The translations under genes were made by a program, and so were the position numbers. The notes under the pieces were generated by a model. That model had not been told where the DNA came from and made no database searches. It saw nothing but the letters and a program-made list of their open reading frames with translations. DNA of 7,616 bases, taken from assembly GCA_027346765.1 (NCBI GenBank), contig DAIERN010000063.1:1-7616 (forward strand), in the 5' to 3' direction. This stretch comes from Chloroflexota bacterium. Its GTDB lineage: Bacteria; Chloroflexota; Limnocylindria; Limnocylindrales; CSP1-4. Of this stretch, positions 1 to 5,174 are shown piece after piece (positions within the stretch are counted from its first letter, which is position 1; each line of letters begins with the position of its first letter).

Positions 1-127
1 AGGTGGCGATGTCGACCTGAGCCTTTCCGGCAGCCTTGCGCAACGCGGCCAGACACTCCACCTCCTTGCGGAGCTCCTGATAGCGCGTATCGATTCTGTC
101 GCGGCGCGCTTTCGGCAGGGCCGCCAC
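1..127 (-). CDS. XRE/HigA-type antitoxin, N-terminal fragment (runs off the left edge)
   Basis: Read on the minus strand from a GTG at 127-125, this gives 42 residues beginning V-A-A-L-P-K-A-R-R-D-R and ending A-G-K-A-Q-V-D-I-A-T, with no stop before the window edge. The order is a short basic helix, a Glu/Arg helix (YQELRKEVE), then LRKAAGKAQVDIA, the first helix of a lambda-repressor-like HTH. This is the usual layout of HigA-like antitoxins, which bind a RelE/HigB-type mRNA interferase and repress their own promoter. The start is supported by AAGGA (complement of 134-138) six bases upstream of the GTG, and by an in-frame stop just beyond it with no other start codon between. The C-terminal part of the HTH lies outside the window. 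HigB toxins usually lie upstream of the antitoxin, but no toxin gene is seen there, so this may be an orphan regulator or have its partner off the left edge. The family call is by recognition of the sequence pattern only. Confidence 0.6.
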   Translation of the reverse strand, partial: MAALPKARRDRIDTRYQELRKEVECLAALRKAAGKAQVDIAT

Positions 128-162
128 TCGTCGTCCTTGGTTATGCGCTGGAGCTCGGGCTC

Positions 163-717
163 ATGGTCCGCGTCGGTGCCACTTTGGCGTCGGTCGGCGC
201 CTTCGCCCTTCTGATCTACGCCAGTCGCATCTGGGCCAAACGCGCGCGCTGGACGACGGACGCGTCGTGGCACCAATTCGCGATCGGCGGGCTCGCTTCG
301 GCGATGGTGTGGTTCCTCGTCGGCATGTCGATCCTGGCCTTTCGTGCGCTGATCGGGGACGAGCGGCCGGCTGGTTGGGCGCTCGAGCCGGTGATCGGTC
401 CGCTGGTGGTCGGCTGGGTCGGGCTGGCCCTGCTTGCGTCGGCTACGCATCTCGTACCGGCCGTCGGGCCTGGAGATCCCCTTGCGCACGCTCGACAGCG
501 CGTCGTCCTGGGGCGCCTCGCGTTAGCCCGGTTGGTGCTCGCGAACCTGGGCATCGCCGGGCTGACGGTCGGCCTGCTCTTCGGCAACGGCCAGCTGGCG
601 TTGGCCTCACTGCTCATTGCCGCGGTGGCATTCGCCATCACCGCACTGCTGGCGGCGCGGGCGATCGCTATCGGCCTGGCGACGGTCGCACGCGGTGACG
701 CAAAGCCCGCATCCTGA
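163..717 (+). CDS. Multi-pass membrane protein, possibly a 5'-truncated NnrS/haem-copper-like protein
   Basis: The 184-residue product has about five hydrophobic segments (roughly residues 5-23, 40-63, 76-98, 119-140 and 145-172). The clearest landmark is GWVGLALLASATHLVPAVG (residues 84-102) followed by GPGDPLAHARQR. A 'HLxPxxGPGD..HxRQR' motif after a GW helix recalls bacterial NnrS-like or haem-copper-like membrane proteins of about 350-400 residues; that comparison is from memory. His37, His96 and His109 are possible metal or haem ligands. The ATG at 163 has GGAG at 150-153, nine bases upstream, and is the only in-frame start. However, the frame is open back to base 1, and the codons just before the ATG also read as membrane-like sequence (PPLVVLGYALELGL), so the gene may have lost its 5' half. 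It is divergent from the antitoxin fragment, with 35 bases between starts. Function is unassigned. Confidence 0.6.
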   Translation: MVRVGATLASVGAFALLIYASRIWAKRARWTTDASWHQFAIGGLASAMVWFLVGMSILAFRALIGDERPAGWALEPVIGPLVVGWVGLALLASATHLVPAVGPGDPLAHARQRVVLGRLALARLVLANLGIAGLTVGLLFGNGQLALASLLIAAVAFAITALLAARAIAIGLATVARGDAKPAS

Positions 718-986
718 GCAACTTTCCCAGCTGACCCCCGCGGTTCGCGACAACGAAATGCCCGGAAGAACCGCCGATCGCTAGATGCTCCGACCAAATG
801 TAAACACCGGCCAGATCACTAGGCGTTCGTGGCCCTTCCGAGCGAAGCGACCGTAGGCTGAATGCCAAGGGCAGTCAAGGCCGCGCGGTAGTTGATACCC
901 GTGTGTAATCTTCCGACGGCGAACTAGACGGCCAACCCCCAGCGGCCGCACAGCGAGTTCCCAGACCGCGTCCTCAGGCTGTCGCC
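718..986. other. Intergenic stretch without a supported gene
   Basis: No open frame here looks like a real protein. The sequence has lower G+C in places than its neighbours (for example around 785-835). A 7-base inverted repeat, GCGGTTC at 740-746 and GAACCGC at 768-774 with a 21-base loop, follows the membrane gene; it has no T-run and could be chance. The region must hold the promoter of the redox operon that starts at 987. Isolated promoter-like hexamers (TTGATA at 892-897, TAATCT at 906-911) are wrongly spaced for each other, and I could not define a promoter. Confidence 0.5.
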
Positions 987-1379
987 ATGCAGCCGTCGAA
1001 TCGCCGCGCCCCGCACTTCGGCCGCGCCCCACACCTGGATCGTGCACTTGACCGCGACCGGGCCCTGGGACGCCTGTCGCGGCTGACCAGCGTCACGGCT
1101 CTCGCGGGTGTCGTCGGCACGGTCGGCTTCGGCGGGCTCGCGGCGCTCAACTACATCGGCACTTCGACCACCACCGACTCGACGCTTTCGACCGACACGA
1201 CGCAGTCGTCCGATACCACCCAAGCGGGCCAATCGACGGACAACACCACCTCGCGCACTGCGACCGGCAGCTCCGCCCGGGCGACCACGCCGCCCACCAC
1301 CACGCAGATCCAGCCAGTCAACCCGCCACGCAGATCGACCGGCCGCAGCCACGTGGCGACCGGCGGCTCCGGCGGATGA
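987..1379 (+). CDS. Small single-helix membrane protein with Thr/Ser-rich tail, first gene of the redox operon
   Basis: The 130-residue product has three parts. Residues 1-32 are Arg-rich (eight Arg) and should stay in the cytosol by the positive-inside rule. Residues 33-57 form one hydrophobic helix. Residues 58-130 form a low-complexity outer tail rich in Thr, Ser, Asp and Gln, then Pro, ending S-H-V-A-T-G-G-S-G-G. There is no enzymatic domain and no lipobox. Its stop overlaps the apbE start (ATGA), so the two are translationally coupled. I recall similar one-helix, Ser/Thr-rich proteins with Gly-Gly-Ser ends beside apbE and ferric-reductase-like genes in Actinobacteria, but I cannot verify this. 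Location and the TGGS tail make it a candidate acceptor of ApbE-attached FMN or a structural partner of the haem protein; both are inference. No strong Shine-Dalgarno sequence precedes the ATG, so the start is uncertain. Confidence 0.7.
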   Translation: MQPSNRRAPHFGRAPHLDRALDRDRALGRLSRLTSVTALAGVVGTVGFGGLAALNYIGTSTTTDSTLSTDTTQSSDTTQAGQSTDNTTSRTATGSSARATTPPTTTQIQPVNPPRRSTGRSHVATGGSGG

Positions 1380-2317
1380 CCGTGAGCGCGGCCCGCTGGC
1401 GCGCAATCGGGACCAATGTCGACCTCCTGGTCCGCGGTCTCGATCTGGCGACCGCCCGAGCCGCGGTCGAGCAGGTCATCCGCGATGCCGACGGAGCCCT
1501 GAGCCGCTTCCGCGCCGACAGCGAGCTGAGCGCCATCCAGCGCGCGCCAGGTCAGCGAGTCACGGTTAGCCAGACGCTTGCCCGCGCGCTCGACGCGGCC
1601 CTGCGTGCCGCGGAGCTGACCGACGGTCTGGTCGACCTCACCGTTGGCCGCGTCCTGCGCCTGGCTGGGTACGACCGCGACTTCGCCGCAGTGCGCGACC
1701 GCAACCTGCCGCCGCGCATCGAGATCGTGCCCGGCTGGCGGGCCATCGAATGGCGCAGCGAGGATCGGCTGTTGCGCCTGCCGCGCGGCATCGAGCTGGA
1801 CTTCGGCTCGACCGGCAAGGCGCTCGTCGTCGACGACTGCGCCCAGGCGCTCGCGCGACTCCTCGGGCCCGGCGCCGGCGGGCCCGGCGCCGGCGCGCTG
1901 ATCTCGATCGGCGGTGACATGCGCACCGTGGGCACCGCGCCGCCAGGCGGCTGGCGCGTCCTCATGGCTGAGGACAGCACCACGGACCACGCCGCTCCCG
2001 GCGACAGCGTCGCAATCCACGACGGCGCGCTGGCCACCTCGAGCACCACGGTTCGCCGCTGGCGCGATCACGGCGAGGTGGCGCATCACCTGATCGACCC
2101 GCGCACCGCGCGGCCGGCCAGCGGCCCGTGGCGGACCGCGACCGTCGTGGCCGCCAACTGCGTCGATGCCAATACCGCGGCCACGGCCGCGATCTTCCTG
2201 GGCGCCGACGCCCCCGACTGGCTGCAAGGCCACCGGCTCGCGGCTCGTCTGGTCGCTCGTGATGGTGGTCTGACTTACGTCGGCGGCTGGCCTGCGCAGG
2301 GCCAGGTCGCGGCATGA
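1376..2317 (+). CDS. apbE: ApbE-family FAD:protein FMN transferase
   Basis: ApbE enzymes cleave FAD and attach FMN through a phosphoester bond to a Thr or Ser of a target protein, using Mg2+. The 313-residue product has the family landmarks in order: AIGTNVDL near the N-terminus (residues 10-17), LSRFRADSELSAI (42-54), TDGLVDLTVG (82-91), LDFGSTGKALVVD (141-153, matching the family DLGGIAKGYAVD-type loop), ISIGGDMRTVG (176-186), GALATSSTTVRRW (217-229) followed by HHLIDPRTARP (237-247), and the late DANTAATAAIFLG (264-276). Length fits the family. There is no signal peptide or lipobox, whereas many ApbE proteins are exported lipoproteins, so this form probably acts in the cytosol. A Gly/Pro/Ala-rich insert (residues 164-173) comes from a 15-base tandem duplication. 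The start overlaps the preceding stop and the stop overlaps the next start, both as ATGA. No separate FMN-binding-domain target gene is present nearby. Confidence 0.93.
   Translation: MTVSAARWRAIGTNVDLLVRGLDLATARAAVEQVIRDADGALSRFRADSELSAIQRAPGQRVTVSQTLARALDAALRAAELTDGLVDLTVGRVLRLAGYDRDFAAVRDRNLPPRIEIVPGWRAIEWRSEDRLLRLPRGIELDFGSTGKALVVDDCAQALARLLGPGAGGPGAGALISIGGDMRTVGTAPPGGWRVLMAEDSTTDHAAPGDSVAIHDGALATSSTTVRRWRDHGEVAHHLIDPRTARPASGPWRTATVVAANCVDANTAATAAIFLGADAPDWLQGHRLAARLVARDGGLTYVGGWPAQGQVAA
1865..1894 (+). repeat. Exact 15-bp tandem duplication inside apbE
   Basis: The unit GGGCCCGGCGCCGGC occurs twice head to tail (1865-1879 and 1880-1894). It keeps the frame and adds a second G-P-G-A-G block just before the ISIGGD strand of ApbE. 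The unit contains the self-complementary parts GGGCCC and GCCGGC, so it can form hairpins that favour slippage. Confidence 0.85.
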
Positions 2318-2922
2318 ACGACCAGCTGCTGTGGTTCGCCGCGCGCGGCTCGGGCATCGTGTCGATCATCCTGCTCACCGCGGTGACCGTCCTGGGGCTG
2401 ATGAGCGTCGTCCGCTGGGGCCGGCGCTCCTGGCCGCGTTTCCTGACGGCGGATCTGCACTCGAACCTGGCGCTGCTGTCGATCGTGTTCGTGACCGTCC
2501 ACGTCGTCAGCGCGGTCCTCGATCCCTTCGCCAAGCTGGGCATCACCGCGGCGACGATCCCGTTCGCGTCGAGCTATCGCCCGCTGTGGGTGGGCCTGGG
2601 TGTGATCTCGCTCTACCTGTTCGTGGCGATGCTCGTCACGAGCCTGTTGCGCGACCGGATCGGCCAGCGCACCTGGCGACTGGTCCACTGGGCGGCGTAT
2701 CTCGCGTGGCCGCTGGCGGTGCTGCACGGCATCGGCGCGGGCAGCGACCTGGGCGCGCCGTGGATGCTGGGCGTGCAGGTTGCGTGCATCGCGGTCGTCC
2801 TGGGGGCGCTGCTGTGGCGCATCGCCGCGTCACGCGATGAGCGGGCACGAATGCGCTCGGCGGCCGCGGCGTCGCCGCACGTCAATGCGCCGTTCGCGGC
2901 GATCTCCAACAACGACCGATGA
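2314..2922 (+). CDS. Ferric-reductase-like transmembrane haem b protein
   Basis: The 202-residue product has about five to six membrane helices and ends in a charged, Ala-rich cytosolic tail (from about residue 173). Two His pairs sit where the ferric-reductase/NOX-type membrane domain binds two b haems: His49 and His63 in LHSNLALLSIVFVTVHV (spacing H-x13-H), and His125 and His138 (LVHW...VLHG, H-x12-H). Each pair lies on adjacent helices, so electrons can cross the bilayer between stacked haems. The FAD/NADPH reductase domain of full-length ferric reductases is absent; the separate NuoF-like and ferredoxin genes downstream could supply electrons. The neighbouring apbE suggests a flavin-carrying acceptor outside the membrane. 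The start overlaps the apbE stop and the stop overlaps the next gene, both as ATGA. The natural acceptor (iron, quinone, oxygen species, other) cannot be read from sequence. Confidence 0.88.
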   Translation: MNDQLLWFAARGSGIVSIILLTAVTVLGLMSVVRWGRRSWPRFLTADLHSNLALLSIVFVTVHVVSAVLDPFAKLGITAATIPFASSYRPLWVGLGVISLYLFVAMLVTSLLRDRIGQRTWRLVHWAAYLAWPLAVLHGIGAGSDLGAPWMLGVQVACIAVVLGALLWRIAASRDERARMRSAAAASPHVNAPFAAISNNDR

Positions 2923-4163
2923 CCACGGCACCGGCCTCCGGCGGCCGACTGCTCGCGGGCCCACCGCTGACGGCGGGCGCAGAGAGTCTCGGCGACCACG
3001 CCCACCGACTCGGCCCGCTGCCTTCCTCGACGCGGGGACTCATCCAGGCACTCGACAAGAGCGGCTTGCTGGGCCGTGGCGGGGCAGGTTTCCCGGTCGC
3101 CAGGAAGTGGGCCGCAGTGGCTCATGCGGGCGGCGCGGATCCCGCGATCCTGGTCAACGGGGCTGAGGGTGAGCCGCTCAGCGCCAAGGACCGCACGCTC
3201 ATGGCGGCGCGGCCGCATCTCGTGCTGGACGGCGCGCAGCTCGCGGCACAGGCCGTGGGCGCGCGCGACATCGTGCTCTACGTGGGGGAGGGCTACACCG
3301 ATGCGCGCCGGGCAGTCCAGCGCGCCATCGAGGAGCGTCGCAGCGGCAACGGCCGCGTCCGGACTCACCTGGTGGCCGCGCCTGAAGCGTTCGTCGCGGG
3401 CGAGGAAACCGCCGCGGTCCACTACATCAACGATGGTGACGCGCGGCCCACGAGCAAGCCGCCGCGGCCGTTCGAGCGCGGCATCGGCGGCCGGCCGACG
3501 CTCGTCCACAACGTGGAGACGCTCGCGCACGTTGCGTTGATCGCCCGCCATGGCGAGGAGTGGCACCGTTCGGCCGGCCGAGGCCAGACGCGCGGCACAA
3601 CGCTGGTCACGTTGCAGCATGGCGGCCAGGCGTTCGTGAGCGAGATCGAGTACGGGACTCGCGTAGGCGATGCTGTCGGCGCCCAGGGCGTGCCTCCTTC
3701 AGCTGCTCAGGCGGTGCTGCTGGGCGGCTATCACGGCACCTGGCTGCGGCGCGAGGACGCCTGGGCGCTGCCGCTGGATCCGGCCACTTTGCGCGCCGCA
3801 AGCGTCACCTTGGGGACCGGCGTCATCGGCCTGTTGCCATACGGCGCATGCGGCGTCGCATCAAGTGCGCGCATCACCGATTACCTCGCGGCCCAGAGCG
3901 CGGCGCAATGCGGGCCGTGCGTCTTTGGCCTGCGTTCCATCGCCGACGCGATGCTGCGGCTCGCCGGCGGGAGCGGCTCACCGGACGACCTGGCGCGGAT
4001 CGAGGGTTGGACCGCGCTGTTGTCCGGTCGCGGCGGCTGCCGCCATCCCGACGGCGCGGCGGTGATGATCGGCTCCGCCCTGGCGGCCTTCACCGATGAC
4101 TTCGCGGCTCACTCCCGTCGGCGCGGCTGCGTCGCGCGCCAGCAGCCGGCGGTCGCGGCATGA
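2919..4163 (+). CDS. NuoF-like flavin/Fe-S oxidoreductase (NADH-dehydrogenase 51-kDa-type)
   Basis: The 414-residue protein resembles the 51-kDa NADH-oxidising subunit of complex I, which holds FMN and one [4Fe-4S] cluster. The FMN/NADH part starts with GRGGAGFPVARKW (52-64) and continues with NGAEGEPLSAKDR (80-92), YVGEGYTDAR (121-130) and AGEETAAVHYIND (160-172). Then come KPPRPFERGIGGRPTLVHN (180-198) and an SLBB-like segment (about 227-290). The cluster region has QCGPCVFGL (Cys331, Cys334) and GGCRHPDG (Cys374). Canonical NuoF has SCGxCxPC; the first Cys is replaced here (SAAQCGPC), leaving three of four ligands, as I recall for actinobacterial homologues. NGAEGEP lies between the NuoF and RnfC styles, so NADH as donor is likely but not certain. 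No NuoE, NuoG or other complex I genes accompany it, so it is a stand-alone module feeding the ferredoxin and haem protein of the same operon. ATGA overlaps link it to both neighbours. Confidence 0.88.
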   Translation: MTTAPASGGRLLAGPPLTAGAESLGDHAHRLGPLPSSTRGLIQALDKSGLLGRGGAGFPVARKWAAVAHAGGADPAILVNGAEGEPLSAKDRTLMAARPHLVLDGAQLAAQAVGARDIVLYVGEGYTDARRAVQRAIEERRSGNGRVRTHLVAAPEAFVAGEETAAVHYINDGDARPTSKPPRPFERGIGGRPTLVHNVETLAHVALIARHGEEWHRSAGRGQTRGTTLVTLQHGGQAFVSEIEYGTRVGDAVGAQGVPPSAAQAVLLGGYHGTWLRREDAWALPLDPATLRAASVTLGTGVIGLLPYGACGVASSARITDYLAAQSAAQCGPCVFGLRSIADAMLRLAGGSGSPDDLARIEGWTALLSGRGGCRHPDGAAVMIGSALAAFTDDFAAHSRRRGCVARQQPAVAA

Positions 4164-4402
4164 CCGTGACGCGCGGCCGGGCCGCGCCAGCGCGGACGAA
4201 TCTCGTGCTCGAGGTGGATCGCATCAAGTGCGACGGCCACGGCCTGTGTGCCGAGCTGTTGCCGGAGATGCTCGAGCTCGACGACTGGGGCTACCCCATC
4301 GTCCGCGACCCGTCTGTGCCGCGCGGCCTCGACGCGCATGCCCGTCGGGCGGTGGTGGATTGCCCGGTGCTGGCGCTGCGCTTGCGCGAGGCCGCCGTCT
4401 AG
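4160..4402 (+). CDS. Small [3Fe-4S]-type ferredoxin
   Basis: The 80-residue protein has the signature of single-cluster ferredoxins: Cys24-D-G-H-G-L-Cys30, then AELLPEMLELDDWGYP (31-46), and VVDCPVLAL with Cys68 before Pro. Only three cluster Cys are present, and His27 sits at the place of the second Cys. The CxxHxxC...CP pattern is known from actinobacterial ferredoxins of the type that serve cytochromes P450, which mostly carry [3Fe-4S]. No P450 gene is present here, and the ATGA overlap with the NuoF-like gene points to that protein as partner. It could carry electrons between the NuoF-like flavin and the membrane haem protein. It is cytosolic and is the last gene of the operon: its TAG stop shares bases with the convergent HAD gene's stop. 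Confidence 0.9.
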   Translation: MTVTRGRAAPARTNLVLEVDRIKCDGHGLCAELLPEMLELDDWGYPIVRDPSVPRGLDAHARRAVVDCPVLALRLREAAV

Positions 4403-5121
4403 CGCGCGCCGGCCGCGTCGACGGCCTGCGCGGCCAGTGTCGCCATATCCGGCACCGTCAGACTGGGCCGCGCCGATGCAGGTGGCGTGGCGCCAAACCC
4501 CGCGCGATCGTGGCGCCGATTGACCCACACCGTCCGCAGCCCCATGGCCTGGGCAGGCACGTGATCGTGGTAGAGGCTCTGGGCCACGTGGACGATCCGC
4601 TCCGGCGGCAGGCCGATGCGCTCCAGCGCTAAGTCGAAGTTGCGCGCTGATGGCTTGTACGAGCGCACCTGCTCCGCCGTTATGCGCCACGTGAATGGCC
4701 GGCCCAGCTTCTCATCGGAGAAGTCGAAGAGATCGTCGTCGCAGTTGGTGATGACCGCCAGCCTGAAGCGCTCGCCCAGCCGCGCCAGCGCCGCGACGGA
4801 ATCAGGGAAGGCCGGCCAGTCGGCGACTGAGCCGCCCATCCTGGCCCGCGCATCGGCGGTGACTGACCCGCCCTGCTCGGTGAGCGTCTGGGCCAGTGCC
4901 TGGCTCAGCACCTGGCGATACGGCTGCCATGGCCCGGCCTCCAGCCGGGCCTCGTGCCGCGCGTAGGCCTCGAGCAGCGCGTCATCGGGGTCCGGCGCGC
5001 TGGTCACGCCCAACTCAGCGCGGAGCGTCGCGAGGATGCCGCTCTCCCAGTCGATGAGCGTGCCGTAACAATCGAAGCTGAGCGCCTCGACCGTGGCCCA
5101 GTCGATGGGGGAGGGTTGCAT
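4399..5121 (-). CDS. HAD-superfamily hydrolase, type II haloacid-dehalogenase-like
   Basis: The product (240 residues from the ATG at 5121-5119) has the HAD motifs: FDCYGTLIDWE (motif I, nucleophile Asp17), ITNCDDD (motif II, Asn126), SYKPSARNF (motif III, Lys156) and HVAQSLYHDHVPAQAMG (motif IV, with Asp186). The SLYHD form and the 'NRR' following it are typical of the L-2-haloacid dehalogenase/type II branch, but many such proteins are phosphatases or of unknown substrate, so dehalogenation is not claimed. It is a soluble cytosolic enzyme of usual length. A TTG three codons upstream (5130) is an alternative start; neither has a strong Shine-Dalgarno sequence, and I prefer the ATG. The gene is convergent with the ferredoxin gene (stops overlap in CTAG) and divergent from the lipoprotein gene, so it is outside the redox operon. 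Confidence 0.9.
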   Translation of the reverse strand: MQPSPIDWATVEALSFDCYGTLIDWESGILATLRAELGVTSAPDPDDALLEAYARHEARLEAGPWQPYRQVLSQALAQTLTEQGGSVTADARARMGGSVADWPAFPDSVAALARLGERFRLAVITNCDDDLFDFSDEKLGRPFTWRITAEQVRSYKPSARNFDLALERIGLPPERIVHVAQSLYHDHVPAQAMGLRTVWVNRRHDRAGFGATPPASARPSLTVPDMATLAAQAVDAAGAR

Positions 5122-5143
5122 GCGTGCCAAGTATTGCGTGGGA

Positions 5144-5153
5144 ACCCCGGGGT
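5144..5153. promoter_or_regulatory. Palindrome in the divergent HAD/lipoprotein promoter gap
   Basis: ACCCCGGGGT is a perfect 10-base palindrome near the middle of the 53-base gap between the two divergent starts (5121 and 5175). Its position suits an operator shared by both genes. In such GC-rich DNA a short palindrome can arise by chance. On the minus strand AATACT lies just downstream of it and could be a -10 element giving a very short leader. No matching -35 was identified. Confidence 0.25.
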
Positions 5154-5174
5154 CGCTCGCCGCGTTCTGGGTTC

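Noticed and set aside
740..774. Inverted repeat GCGGTTC/GAACCGC as a terminator
   Set aside because: The 21-base loop and missing T-run make it weak; a 7-base match can occur by chance in this stretch.
892..911. TTGATA and TAATCT as a promoter for the redox operon
   Set aside because: Only eight bases separate them, far from the 16-19 needed, and neither has a good partner at the proper distance.
987..1379. The small Thr/Ser-rich protein as an FMN-binding-domain protein
   Set aside because: It is too short, and beyond one helix it has only low-complexity sequence; no FMN-binding fold or standard SGAT motif is present.
1151..2233. A 360-codon open frame on the minus strand opposite apbE
   Set aside because: It lies antisense to a gene with clear ApbE motifs; its Ala/Gly/Arg/Asp-rich product has no recognisable domain. 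Long antisense frames are expected in DNA with this third-position bias.
2613..3620. A 335-codon open frame on the minus strand across the haem protein and NuoF-like genes
   Set aside because: Arg/Ala-rich low-information product, antisense to two well-supported genes and spanning their junction.
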